51,167 nt of DNA from DAOPZC01 sp035353175. Lineage in GTDB: Bacteria; Verrucomicrobiota; Kiritimatiellia; RFP12; UBA1067. Below the pieces are notes generated by a model. It had not been told where the DNA came from. It did not search any database and saw only the letters and a list, made by a program, of their open reading frames with translations. Below are positions 18,093-27,243 of the stretch, piece after piece (within the stretch, counting starts at the first letter, position 1; each line of letters begins with the position of its first letter). The position numbers and the translations under genes are program-made. The stretch lies in NCBI GenBank assembly GCA_035353175.1, contig DAOPZC010000034.1, forward strand, positions 1 to 51,167. The letters are read 5' to 3'.

Positions 18093-18176
18093 CGGACGAA
18101 GCGCTTCCATGTGCGAGTTGATGAGTGCGTCAGTGACAGGAGCGGGGCTTCAGGCCCGCCCGCAGAGGCAAAATCC

Positions 18177-21100
18177 ATGAGAAAACAGATCCGAAACATT
18201 TTTTCCAGCACCCCGGATGCCGCAGACCGGCAGCGGGGCTCGGCGCTGCTCATCGTCCTTGGCTTTCTGAGTTTCATGATGATCAGCGCGGTCTCGTTCG
18301 CGGTCTATATGCGCATCGAGCGGCAATCCTCCTCGAACTACCGCCATTCGGTCTCGGCCCGCCATCTGCTGAACGCCGCCCTCTACCGCGCCATCGACGA
18401 GATCGATTCCGAGCTGCGCATCCCGAAGGTCAACGATGAGGCGGTTGACCGGCCGCGCAAGTTCCCGAACTGGCCCGGCCGCGTCAAGACCTCGGCCGTG
18501 GCCAACGGCGAGGAAAACGCAAGGGACGCGCGCGTCCTGACCCTCGAGGCGCTGAGCTTCATTCCCGGCATTCTCGTCAACGACGTCCGACGGTATGCCA
18601 TTCCGAGTGACACCGATCCCGGATATAACGCCTCCGATCCCACCGATAACTGGCGGGGGGCCAAATGGCGCAGGCTCAGCATGCCCGTGAGCGCCATCCG
18701 GGGCGAAGCCGAGACCGCGGTCCGTTCCGAGGTCGGGCGCTATGCCTACATCTGCGTCAACGTCTCCGACATGCTGGACGTGAACCTCTGCAAGGCGGCC
18801 GTGCGCGACTCCGGCACCAACCGCGTGAGCATCGGGCATCTTTTCCAAACGCCGGCGCAGCGCGAAGCGTTCGACACGAAGTTCAAGGAGACCGACCGTC
18901 ATTACGGCAGCCTTCAGGATTTCTACGCCTGCATGTACCAACGGCGTAGGGATTCGATGCCCTCAACCATCAGCAATCCCATGGCCGACACGCCGTTCGG
19001 CAGCGCCTATCACAGTTTCATCCGGGAGCAGGACGACGAGTTTTTCGATGAGGCGACCCGGCACATCCTGATCACGGACAGCGTGTCCATGGCCCAGCCG
19101 ACGGCGGGCGAACCCTGCAACGTGCTTTTGAACTTTCCGGTCAGCGCCGCGCTGCTGGGCCAGCCACAGGCGACGGCGGTTATTCTGGACGCCGAAAAGT
19201 TCGCGCCGGCGCTCAACAAGGTGTTCAAAAACCGTCTGCCGTCTGGCGCCGACGCTAGCGGAATGCTGATGGCGACGGCGATCGCCGACTATATCGACGC
19301 GGACAGCATTCCCAAGCGGCTCAACATGCCGACCGCAGAGATGGTGCCGATGGTCAGCCAGATCCTGGTGCCCAACGCCATCGGCCCAACGGTCGGTGTG
19401 AGGAACGCGCCGGATTGGACGGAGGCCAAACCGACTAGAGTTTACTTCCTGAATCTGGTGGGCGAAAATCCGGGGCTCGCGCAGGTCGACGTCGAGCTGG
19501 TCTGGCCCTTCAAAAACCATCAGGACCGGATGGTCAGGCCGACGTTCACGGTCGAGGTAGAGGCCTACGTCACGCCGATCAAACAGCACGAGCCGAAAAA
19601 CTCGAAAAATGTGCCGCAGTCCAAAGGGGATTACGTCAGGCTGACCGGGACGCTCACCGCGCCGGATTTCTGGAATGTGGACACCTCGACCGATCCGAAC
19701 AAGTGCTACCAGAAAGCGACGGTCAAGCTGGCGGCCGATAACCCCGCTGCGCTGGCTGTGGACATGGTTCACAGCGAGAACGGGGCGATGAACGGCTTTG
19801 CGGAAGGTACCCCGGCCAGCGTGGCCATGGTGGTCTTCGTGAACGTCCGACAGGGAGGGGCCTCCGGACCCATTGTGGACCGGGTTCCCCAGGCGTCGGC
19901 TTATCCGGGAAGCGGCGAGTTACAGGCGGACGAAGAGTTCGGCCTGATTTCAAAGCTCTATTTCCAAACCCAGCCGACGGCACCAATCAATAAGACCATG
20001 GCCGTCGACAACAAGCCGATCGCCTATGCCTGGAACAGCCTCGAGGTGCCGGATGCGCGGTTCAACCACAAGGCCTCAAACTGGCAGACCGTGTCGGCCG
20101 GAAACGCCATCACCCCCGCGCTCAATCCCTCGGCCACGGCGCTGCTGGGGCAGAAAGGGCGCGACGGCGACATCTACCTGTTCGTCTCGGACGCCGGCAA
20201 GATGTACTCGCCCGGTGAGCTGGGGTTCATTATCCGGCCCTGTCCGTTTAAGACGATAACGCCCGGAGCACCGGTCGATTTTCACGGGACCACGGAGATC
20301 GAAGACAAGGACTACATGTTCCGTACGGTCCGTCTGTATGACCACGGCCAGCCCTCCAGCGCCACCGATGTGGAGCGCGCCCGCGATCCCGTGTACGATT
20401 ATTTCACGGCGGCGGATGCCTCCGGCAAGGTGGTGGGGTCGCGGGTGAACCCGCTCTCCGACATCCGCCTGGTGCTGCAGTCCGCTGTGGAGCGGACGCC
20501 GGTGAATTACTGGTACGCCAACTTCGGGTCGGCGGCCCAGCTGGAACTCAACAATTTCAACACCGTGCTCCAGGATCCGGGCACGCTGAACGACACCTCC
20601 TCGGACTGGTACAAATTTAAGAGCGGCTGGTATCTCTGCCTGACCAACGCGAGCCCGAAGCTGAACATTACATGGCAGAAAAACCTGTCGGATTTCTACG
20701 GCAACTGGGACACCTTCGGCTGGTATTCGGATGGGAACCCGACAACGATCTTCGATACCGCTAACCACGTGAACGGGGCGGAGACGACATTGAACTCCGC
20801 CAAGCTGTACGAAATCGACCGCAAGATGCTGATGTCCTACACGCTCGAATCGTTCTCGGACCGGCAGCAGCTCTTCCTCTACATCATCCGGGCGGAAGCG
20901 ACGGCGACCGCGTTCGGCAACAGCATCGGGGGACCGGGCGAGACGGAAACGAAGTCGCTCGCGGGCGGCAGTGCCGTGGCCCTGGTCTGGCGCGACCCGT
21001 ATCCCGACGGCTACGACAAAGAGAATGACAATTGGACGGCGAAAGGAACAAAGAAGTGGTACTCGAAGATCAACCGGGTCTCGCCGTGGTATCAACACAA

Positions 21101-21248
21101 TAAAAAAGCCAACAACGGCGGAAAGTATGACGACTCGCGGGACGAACAAAGCGACGGCAGCGAAGCCAATGACGACTTGATCGACGGTGAGCGTTTGGAC
21201 GGGTACCATCCGCATCGCATCCTCTTCTTCAAGCAGTTGGACAAGTGA
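18177..21248 (+). CDS. Very large GspK-like pseudopilin-associated protein
   Basis: The start at ATG 18177 has AGAGG nearby; the frame could extend to a GTG at 18111. The product is 1023 residues. Near residue 22 there is RG/SALLIVLGFLSFMMISAVSFAVY, a hydrophobic N-terminal helix without Glu at +5, as in GspK. It is followed by SARHLLNAALYRAIDEID, typical of the GspK N-terminal helix. GspK is usually about 300-350 residues; this is roughly three times longer. The extra part is beta-rich and acidic, has no motif I recognise, and ends in an Asp/Lys/Asn-rich tail. It could be an enlarged pseudopilus tip or a lineage-specific relative (such proteins are annotated in Verrucomicrobia as 'Verru_Chthon cassette' proteins). 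Confidence 0.8.
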   Translation: MRKQIRNIFSSTPDAADRQRGSALLIVLGFLSFMMISAVSFAVYMRIERQSSSNYRHSVSARHLLNAALYRAIDEIDSELRIPKVNDEAVDRPRKFPNWPGRVKTSAVANGEENARDARVLTLEALSFIPGILVNDVRRYAIPSDTDPGYNASDPTDNWRGAKWRRLSMPVSAIRGEAETAVRSEVGRYAYICVNVSDMLDVNLCKAAVRDSGTNRVSIGHLFQTPAQREAFDTKFKETDRHYGSLQDFYACMYQRRRDSMPSTISNPMADTPFGSAYHSFIREQDDEFFDEATRHILITDSVSMAQPTAGEPCNVLLNFPVSAALLGQPQATAVILDAEKFAPALNKVFKNRLPSGADASGMLMATAIADYIDADSIPKRLNMPTAEMVPMVSQILVPNAIGPTVGVRNAPDWTEAKPTRVYFLNLVGENPGLAQVDVELVWPFKNHQDRMVRPTFTVEVEAYVTPIKQHEPKNSKNVPQSKGDYVRLTGTLTAPDFWNVDTSTDPNKCYQKATVKLAADNPAALAVDMVHSENGAMNGFAEGTPASVAMVVFVNVRQGGASGPIVDRVPQASAYPGSGELQADEEFGLISKLYFQTQPTAPINKTMAVDNKPIAYAWNSLEVPDARFNHKASNWQTVSAGNAITPALNPSATALLGQKGRDGDIYLFVSDAGKMYSPGELGFIIRPCPFKTITPGAPVDFHGTTEIEDKDYMFRTVRLYDHGQPSSATDVERARDPVYDYFTAADASGKVVGSRVNPLSDIRLVLQSAVERTPVNYWYANFGSAAQLELNNFNTVLQDPGTLNDTSSDWYKFKSGWYLCLTNASPKLNITWQKNLSDFYGNWDTFGWYSDGNPTTIFDTANHVNGAETTLNSAKLYEIDRKMLMSYTLESFSDRQQLFLYIIRAEATATAFGNSIGGPGETETKSLAGGSAVALVWRDPYPDGYDKENDNWTAKGTKKWYSKINRVSPWYQHNKKANNGGKYDDSRDEQSDGSEANDDLIDGERLDGYHPHRILFFKQLDK

Positions 21249-21279
21249 GCCGCCGTCGGCGGCAAACGAAGGGAAACGT

Positions 21280-22434
21280 ATGCTGAAATACGCGTTTTTG
21301 CTCCTTGCGTGCGCCGCCTGCGCCGCGGACATTCCCGACGTGCTCAAAACCGCCGACGGCAAACCGGTCACGACGCCGTCGGCGTGGGAGTCGGTCCGCC
21401 GCCCCGAGGTGCTGGAGCTTTTCAAGACCCACGTCTTCGGGCGTAATCCCGTCGGCCGTCCGTACACGTTGCGTTTCGAGCAAATCGAGCCGGACAAAGA
21501 AATGGTGGACGGCAAGGCGCTGCGCAAGCGCGTCAACATCCGCTACTCCGGCCCCGGCGGCGAAGGGGGCATCGCGCTCACCGCCTTCATTCCCAAGACC
21601 GGCACGCCCGCGCCGGCCTTCGTGCTGATCTGCAACCGGTCCTCGGCCAAGAACATCGATCCCGACCGACTGGAGAAAAACCCGTTCTTCCCGGTCGAGG
21701 AGCTGGTGGCGCGCGGCTATGCGGCGCTCGCCTTCCACAACGGCGATGTCGACCCCGACGATTTTGACGGGTTCACCAACGGCGTGCATGGCGTGTTCCA
21801 GCCCGACCCCAAAGCGCGCACCGCCGATTCGTGGGGCACGATCGCGGCCTGGGCCTGGGGCGCGAGCCGCGTGATGGACTGGATCGAGACCCAGCTGGCC
21901 ATCGACCGCACGCGCGTCGGCGTGGTGGGCCATTCGCGCGGCGGCAAAACCGCGCTCTGGTGCGGCGCGAACGATACGCGCTTCGCCCTGACGATCTCCA
22001 ACAACTCCGGTTGCGGCGGCGCCAAGCTCAACCGTATGGATCTGCCCAAGTCCGAGCATATCGCCCGCATCAACAAGGTCTTCCCGCACTGGTTCTGCGA
22101 CAACTTCAAAAAGTACGGCGACAACGAGGATGCGCTGCCCGTGGACCAGCACATGCTGATCGCGCTGATCGCGCCGCGCCTGGCCTATGTCGCCTCGGCG
22201 TCGCTGGACGATTGGGCCGGCCAGCCGGGCGAGTTCCGCTCCTGCGTGCTGGCGTCGCCCGTGTGGCAGCTTTACGGCCTGAAAGGCCTCGTCGGCGACA
22301 CCTTCCCCGCACCGGATTCACCGCTGCAGGAGGGGCGCATCGGTTACCACCTGCGCACAGGCAAGCATGACCTGTCGCTCTACGACTGGCAGCGCTACAT
22401 GGATTTCGCGGACAAACATCTGCGAAATCCATGA
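21280..22434 (+). CDS. CE15-type glucuronoyl esterase-like alpha/beta hydrolase
   Basis: The ATG at 21280 is preceded by GAAGGG and gives 384 residues with a short lipoprotein-like signal (MLKYAFLLLAC). The nucleophile elbow GHSRGGK has Ser219; the catalytic His is likely H363 (TGKHDLSLYDW). The acid may be E259 (SEHIARIN) or D310/D311 (SLDDW). The motifs NNSGCGGAKL and INKVFPHWFCDNFKKY match bacterial carbohydrate esterase family 15, which cleaves ester bonds between glucuronic acid side chains of xylan and lignin. It follows the GspK-like gene by only 31 bases on the same strand, so it is probably co-transcribed with the secretion genes and may be exported cargo. Confidence 0.9.
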   Translation: MLKYAFLLLACAACAADIPDVLKTADGKPVTTPSAWESVRRPEVLELFKTHVFGRNPVGRPYTLRFEQIEPDKEMVDGKALRKRVNIRYSGPGGEGGIALTAFIPKTGTPAPAFVLICNRSSAKNIDPDRLEKNPFFPVEELVARGYAALAFHNGDVDPDDFDGFTNGVHGVFQPDPKARTADSWGTIAAWAWGASRVMDWIETQLAIDRTRVGVVGHSRGGKTALWCGANDTRFALTISNNSGCGGAKLNRMDLPKSEHIARINKVFPHWFCDNFKKYGDNEDALPVDQHMLIALIAPRLAYVASASLDDWAGQPGEFRSCVLASPVWQLYGLKGLVGDTFPAPDSPLQEGRIGYHLRTGKHDLSLYDWQRYMDFADKHLRNP

Positions 22435-22440
22435 AGGAAG

Positions 22441-22503
22441 AGTTGGGAGTTCAGCGTTCAGTGTTTTTGTAATGCACTCATAAACTCATGAACTAATGAA
22501 CTT
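22441..22503. repeat. Degenerate short tandem repeats ahead of deoA
   Basis: Heptamer-like units (GAGTTGG, GAGTTCA, GCGTTCA, GTGTTTT) are followed by octamer-like units AACTCATG, AACTAATG, AACTTCTT. The last units contain the deoA start codon (22496), and no Shine-Dalgarno sequence remains in front of it. It resembles the short tandemly repeated repetitive elements described in cyanobacteria and other phyla. Confidence 0.5.
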
Positions 22504-23803
22504 CTTTCCCCAGTGGCTCATCGAGAAAAAGCGCGACGGCGGCGCACTCGACGCGGCCGAGATCCGCGCCTTCGTCGACGGCTATACCCGCGGTGTGATT
22601 CCCGATTACCAGATGGCGGCGCTTGCCATGGCGATCTTCTTCCGCGGCATGTCGCCTGAGGAGACCGCCGTTCTCACGGACGCCATGATGCGTTCCGGCG
22701 AACTGGTGACCTTCGCGCCTTGGCCGCGCCCCACCGCCGACAAACACTCGACGGGCGGCATCGGCGACAAGATTTCGCTCATGCTCGCTCCGCTTGCCGC
22801 CTCGGCCGGCCTGGCCGTGCCCATGATCGCCGGCCGGGGTCTCGGCATCACCGGCGGCACGATCGACAAACTGGAGGCGATTCCCGGATACGACACGCGG
22901 CTCTCGCTCGACGCGTTCAAACGGGTGGTCGGCGAGGTGGGCTGTTCGATCATCGGGCAGACCGACCGCCTGGCGCCGGCCGACAAGAAGTTGTATGCCC
23001 TGCGCGACGTGACCGGCACGGTGCCGAGCATCCCGCTCATCACCGCCAGCATCATGTCCAAAAAGCTCGCCGAGGGCGCGGACACGCTGGTCTTCGACGT
23101 CAAGTGCGGCCGCGCGGCGTTCATGCGCACGCGCGAAGACGCGCGGACCTTGTCGCAAAGCCTCCTCCGTGTGGGCCGCGCGCTCGGCCGCAGAACGGGT
23201 GCGCTCTTGACCGACATGGAGCAGCCGCTCGGCCGCGCCGTCGGCAACGCGGTCGAGGTCGCCGAGGCGGTCGAGACGCTCCACGGCCGCGGCCCGGCGG
23301 ATACGCGTCTTCTGACCATCGAGCTGACGGCGCTCATGTGCGAGCGGTCGGGCGTTTATGCCGACCGCGCGTCGGCGCGCCGCGAACTGGCGGCGCGGCT
23401 CGATGACGGCCGCGCGCTTGAGGTTTTCCGACGCATGGTGGCGGCACAGGGCGGCGATGCGCGCGTGGCCGATGATTCGCGCCGCCTGCCGCAGCCCGGC
23501 GCGGCGATCGAGGTTCCCGCGACGCAGTCCGGCACCGTCGCGTTCGTGGACGCGCAGGTGATCGGTCGCGTCGTGCTGCAGCTCGGCGGCGGGCGGACCG
23601 CGACGACCGATGTGATCGATCCCGCGGCGGGGATCGACCGTCTCGTGCAGGCGGGCGAACGTGTGGAGCGGGGTCAGCCCCTCATGCGGCTGTTGGCGAA
23701 AGACGCGGCGCGTGCGGCGGCGCTGTCAGCCGAGGCGGCGGCCGCCGTGCGGCTCACGACGGAGCCGGTGCCGGAGCGCCCGCTGATTCTGGAGGAAGTC
23801 TGA
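22496..23803 (+). CDS. deoA: Thymidine / pyrimidine-nucleoside phosphorylase
   Basis: A 435-residue cytoplasmic enzyme that phosphorolyses thymidine, uridine or deoxyuridine to the base and (deoxy)ribose-1-phosphate. The phosphate-binding signature KHSTGGIGDK starts at K83; LKCGRAAFM-like residues (VFDVKCGRAAFM) and the C-terminal swivel domain of this family are present. Residues typical for thymidine versus broad pyrimidine phosphorylase cannot be separated by eye, so pdp is an alternative name. The N-terminus matches the family (MNFFPQWLIEKKRDGG), but there is no Shine-Dalgarno site because a tandem repeat occupies that position. cdd follows with no gap, forming a pyrimidine salvage pair. 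Confidence 0.95.
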   Translation: MNFFPQWLIEKKRDGGALDAAEIRAFVDGYTRGVIPDYQMAALAMAIFFRGMSPEETAVLTDAMMRSGELVTFAPWPRPTADKHSTGGIGDKISLMLAPLAASAGLAVPMIAGRGLGITGGTIDKLEAIPGYDTRLSLDAFKRVVGEVGCSIIGQTDRLAPADKKLYALRDVTGTVPSIPLITASIMSKKLAEGADTLVFDVKCGRAAFMRTREDARTLSQSLLRVGRALGRRTGALLTDMEQPLGRAVGNAVEVAEAVETLHGRGPADTRLLTIELTALMCERSGVYADRASARRELAARLDDGRALEVFRRMVAAQGGDARVADDSRRLPQPGAAIEVPATQSGTVAFVDAQVIGRVVLQLGGGRTATTDVIDPAAGIDRLVQAGERVERGQPLMRLLAKDAARAAALSAEAAAAVRLTTEPVPERPLILEEV

Positions 23804-24229
23804 GTGACACGGGACAAAACCATACAACGCAAATTGATCGCCGCCGCGCGCGAAGCGGCCGCAGCCGCTTATTGTCCCTACTCGGAGTATCCGGTCGGCG
23901 CGGCATTGCTCACGGTCGACGGCCAAGTGTACACCGGCTGCAACGTGGAGAACGTCTCGTACGGTCTGAGCAACTGTGCGGAGCGCACGGCGCTGTTCAA
24001 GGCGGTGAGCGCGGGAAGCCGCAGCTTCGCCGCGCTGGCCGTGGCGGGCGGCACGAAAAAACCGGCGGCTCCCTGCGGCGCGTGCAGGCAGGTGCTGGCC
24101 GAGTTCTGCGTGCCGGAAATGCCGGTTTTCATCGCGCGGCTCAAGGGCGGCCACGTGACCGTCTCGACCGTGGGCGAGCTGTTGCCGCTGGCCTTCGCAA
24201 TACCCAGCGTCTCTATCGCGGATCACTGA
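23804..24229 (+). CDS. cdd: Cytidine deaminase
   Basis: A 141-residue homotetrameric-type cytidine deaminase that converts cytidine/deoxycytidine to uridine/deoxyuridine, feeding the phosphorylase encoded just upstream. Zinc ligands C58, C91 and C94 and the proton-shuttling E60 are visible (NCAERTALFKA and PCGACRQVL). The GTG start follows the deoA stop directly, with GGAGG inside the end of deoA, so the two are translationally coupled. The 3' end overlaps the convergent beta-helix gene by 17 bases. Confidence 0.96.
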   Translation: MTRDKTIQRKLIAAAREAAAAAYCPYSEYPVGAALLTVDGQVYTGCNVENVSYGLSNCAERTALFKAVSAGSRSFAALAVAGGTKKPAAPCGACRQVLAEFCVPEMPVFIARLKGGHVTVSTVGELLPLAFAIPSVSIADH

Positions 24230-26981
24230 TCGTGAGCTTGAGGGCGTCGAGATAGAAGCAGCCGTCGCTGTTGCCCGGCGCCGTCACGCCCAGCCAGCCG
24301 AGCTGCGCGAACGCCGCGCTGCCGAACGGGAGCGTCAGCCTCTGCTCGCCGTCTGGGCCGCGCACCGTAAGGGTGTAGTGGCCCGTGCGCCGCTGGCCGA
24401 GGTCGAACGCGACCTCAAACCTCGTCCAGCCGCCGGGCTTGAGCGTACCGGCCGGCCGGCCGTTGGCCTTGACCGCGCCGTCGGCCGCGAAGCTCAGCGA
24501 AAAGCCCGGTTCGCCGACGCCTCCCTTGCCGCGCGCCTCGACCGTGAACGGCACCGCGCCGGCCTCGGGCAGCCGCGCGGCGAAGGTGAAGACGACGCGC
24601 CCCTCGTCCAGCCCGCGCGGCGTCACGTGCAGATACGGGTAGAAGCTCTTCGCGAGCCCGCGCTTGTCCGTGCCCTTCAGACAGTTCGGCCCGCTGAGGC
24701 CCGGCACCTCGCGTGTCACCGCGAAGCCCGCCCCCGGTTCCGTTCCCTGCGCGAACACCGGCGGCGTGTCGCCCGGCTGCAGCAGGTTGCAATCGATCGC
24801 GAAGGCGTTGAGCCGCTTGAAATCTTTCTCGTCCCAGACCGCCGTCGGCGTGCGCCGCGCGTAGCGCGACGGCAAGGCGCGCCACGCCGCGTCGCCGGTC
24901 AGCCCAGCCTTTTCAAGCTCCGCTAGGATCGGCGTGAAGCCGATGCGGCGCGCGGCCTCCTGCTCGGCGGCGCTGAACGCGGCCGGCGCGGCCGCCGTGC
25001 CTCCGGCCAGGAGCGGCGCCTCGATGCGGCCCATCTGCGCGCCCGGCTCTTGCCCGGCGGTGTCGAGCGCGTGGGTGACCGTCGACAGATAGAGGTTGTT
25101 CGTCACGACGGGCGTCCGCGTTCCCGGTTGCCAGGCGCTGGCGATCGCGACGCCGTTGCTGCTGACGTAGACGTTGCCGGACACCTCGAAGTAGTTCTCC
25201 TTCCAGTGCTCGTTCAACGAGCCCCGCCCCACGAACCCGTTGCGCGCAAAGGCACCGATGTTGTTGCGGAAGAGGTTGTCGGTGCCTTTGTGCTGGAAGT
25301 AGGCGTACCAGTCGGCGTTGAAGACGAGGTTGTTTTCGACGCGCGCGCCGCGCGACTGCTCGTCGAGGTAGATGCCCGCGTAGCCGCAGATGTAGGGATA
25401 CGCCGCCGTGTCGTGGATCAGGTTGTGGTGGATGTGCGTGTCCAGCGGCCCGAACTGGTAGACGCCGGCCGCGTCGGTGTGGTAGCGCAGGCCGAGATGG
25501 TGCAGGTGGTTGTAGGCCACCTCGGTGCCGCCGCAGTGCGCCTCGCCCTTCCAGTCCCAGCGCGCGTCGAGCCCGATCGCGTCCCAGTGCACGTCGAAGA
25601 TCTCGTTGTGCGTGATGCGCGTGTTCGAGGCGAAGCGGTTGACGATGCCGTAGCAGCCGTGCCAGATCGTGCCGAGCCGGTGGATGCAGTTGTTGTCGAT
25701 GACCAGCCCCGTGACCCTGCGCGGATTTTCGGGGTCGGTCGGTTGCTCCGAAACCGCCGTGCGGCCCTCCGGCTTCCGGCTTCCGGCCTCGGGCCTCTGC
25801 TTCCCCAGCAGCGTCGGCAAGTCTGTGACGCCGAGCTGGAGCGCGCCCGCGCCGAGATCCCAGAAGTGGCACTGCCGCACCGCGACGTCGCGGCAGCCGT
25901 CGGCCAGCTCCAGCGCGTACTCGCCGAGCTGGGCGAACTCGCAGCGCTCGAACGAGGCGTGGCGCAATCCCTTGGCGGCGACGGCGGCGGCGAGGTACAT
26001 GTGCCCCTGGCGGTACGCGCCGTTGTAGGCGTCCATGTCGCCGTCCAGATGACGGAACGCGAGGTCGCGGACGTGCAGATGCTCAAGGCTGCGCCCGCCT
26101 TCGGGATCGCCCGCAAAGAGGAGCATGCGGGACTTCATGACCGGCGCGATCACCTCGGCGGCGGCGAGGTCTTCACCCGGCAGCGGGTAGTAGTAGAGCG
26201 TGCCGGTCTTGCGGTTGAGATACCACTCGCCCGGCTGGTCGAGCGCCTCGAAGACGTTGCTGAGGTAGTAGCGGAAGTGGCGCTCCCACGCGTCGACCGG
26301 ACGCGCGTGCGCGCTGAAGAAGCGGAGCGCGCGGCGCTCGGGCACGATCTCTTTGACGCGGTGGATCGTGGGCGTCCAGGAGCAGAGCAGCACCACGTCG
26401 ATGTCGGTCGGGTTCGACCAGGCCGGATTCACGTCGCCCTCGAAGTAGCGCAGCGCCTGGCGCGGGTCGCCGCCCGGCTCGCGGCCTTCGGCGCGCAGGA
26501 CCTTCTCGCCCCAGTTCGGCGTGCGGGCACGCTCGCGCGACTGGCCATTCACATACAGCGAATAGAAGACCCAGCCGCCGCTGCGGGCGCGCGGGATGTC
26601 GAGCTGCCAGTAGGGCTTGCCCGGCGTGCGCGTCCACGTGCCGGTCAGCCGCTCGCCGCCGCTCAGCACCGCCTGCTCGCCGGGGTACGAGGCCACGGTC
26701 AGCGGCGCGTTCGAGGTGCCGGAGTCCTCGGGCGCGAAGACGATCGGCGCGCGCAACGCGTAGGTCCCGCCGCGCAGGTACACGGTGACGGGCCCGGCCG
26801 GCGGCTCCGCGCTGCGCAGCTCGCGCACCGCGGCGAGGGCGCGCGGAAGCGTCGCGAAAGGGTCGGCCTTCGTGCCGCGCGCGCCGTCGCTGCCGCCCGG
26901 CGCGACATACACCGTCCGCTGCGACGTGGCGCAACCGGCGAAGAGCAGGCAGGAAAAACCGCAGAGAAGGAATGGACGCAT
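24213..26981 (-). CDS. Right-handed beta-helix lipoprotein, GH141-like
   Basis: The start at ATG 26981 is preceded by GCGAGG and gives 922 residues with a lipoprotein-type signal (LLFAGCATS). The N-terminus has the VYVAPGGSDGARGTKADPF and VYLRGGTY...APEDSGT patterns common to GH141 and related parallel beta-helix glycan-active proteins. A long beta-helix follows, with His/Asn/Asp-rich turns (NNCIHRLGTIWHGCYGIVN, HHLGLRYHTDAAG). A C-terminal beta-sandwich (about residues 760-920) looks like a carbohydrate-binding or LamG-like domain. GH141 members cleave fucosyl or xylan linkages in complex plant glycans; the exact linkage here is unknown. About residues 393-406 are encoded by a tandem heptamer repeat. 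Confidence 0.8.
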   Translation of the reverse strand: MRPFLLCGFSCLLFAGCATSQRTVYVAPGGSDGARGTKADPFATLPRALAAVRELRSAEPPAGPVTVYLRGGTYALRAPIVFAPEDSGTSNAPLTVASYPGEQAVLSGGERLTGTWTRTPGKPYWQLDIPRARSGGWVFYSLYVNGQSRERARTPNWGEKVLRAEGREPGGDPRQALRYFEGDVNPAWSNPTDIDVVLLCSWTPTIHRVKEIVPERRALRFFSAHARPVDAWERHFRYYLSNVFEALDQPGEWYLNRKTGTLYYYPLPGEDLAAAEVIAPVMKSRMLLFAGDPEGGRSLEHLHVRDLAFRHLDGDMDAYNGAYRQGHMYLAAAVAAKGLRHASFERCEFAQLGEYALELADGCRDVAVRQCHFWDLGAGALQLGVTDLPTLLGKQRPEAGSRKPEGRTAVSEQPTDPENPRRVTGLVIDNNCIHRLGTIWHGCYGIVNRFASNTRITHNEIFDVHWDAIGLDARWDWKGEAHCGGTEVAYNHLHHLGLRYHTDAAGVYQFGPLDTHIHHNLIHDTAAYPYICGYAGIYLDEQSRGARVENNLVFNADWYAYFQHKGTDNLFRNNIGAFARNGFVGRGSLNEHWKENYFEVSGNVYVSSNGVAIASAWQPGTRTPVVTNNLYLSTVTHALDTAGQEPGAQMGRIEAPLLAGGTAAAPAAFSAAEQEAARRIGFTPILAELEKAGLTGDAAWRALPSRYARRTPTAVWDEKDFKRLNAFAIDCNLLQPGDTPPVFAQGTEPGAGFAVTREVPGLSGPNCLKGTDKRGLAKSFYPYLHVTPRGLDEGRVVFTFAARLPEAGAVPFTVEARGKGGVGEPGFSLSFAADGAVKANGRPAGTLKPGGWTRFEVAFDLGQRRTGHYTLTVRGPDGEQRLTLPFGSAAFAQLGWLGVTAPGNSDGCFYLDALKLTISDPR
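25764..25805. repeat. Six tandem heptamers inside the beta-helix gene
   Basis: Consecutive 7-base units on the plus strand: GCCCTCC, GGCTTCC, GGCTTCC, GGCCTCG, GGCCTCT, GCTTCCC. They encode a hydrophilic Arg/Pro/Glu/Gly stretch between beta-helix coils, out of character with the surrounding protein, and keep the frame open. Confidence 0.7.
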
Positions 26982-27243
26982 GAGAACCTCGCACAATTAG
27001 TGCCTTACAAACCAACAACAGCAATAAAAAACAAGTTCTTTCACCACGAAGGCACGAAGAGCACGAAGTTTTTTTAATGACTCGCTCCTTCTTCGTGTCC
27101 TTCGTGACTTCGTGGTGAGAATCTCGGGTTGCGGGCGTAAGCCCGCGTTAGGAATGAGGAATTAAAGAACCAAAGCCTGAAGGGGAGCGAAGCGTTGGAG
27201 CACAAGGAGCATCCATCACTCCTGACTCCTCATTCCTGACTCC
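26982..27243. repeat. Repeat-filled intergenic region between the two glycan-active genes
   Basis: No gene is seen in these 262 bases. They hold an imperfect large inverted repeat whose outer arms are perfect over 11 bases (27041-27051 with 27109-27119); both arms are built from CACGAAG-type 8-9 base units. A small palindrome GCGGGC/GCCCGC lies at 27131-27146. A 14-base unit, CCTGACTCCTCATT, occurs twice in tandem at 27221-27234 and 27235-27248, and it includes the stop codon of the GH106-like gene. These look like dispersed short tandem-repeat elements. Confidence 0.7.

Noticed and set aside
25050..27077. Plus-strand open frame of 675 codons opposite the beta-helix gene
   Set aside because: Low-complexity Val/Arg/Ala translation that runs into intergenic repeats; shadow of the real gene.
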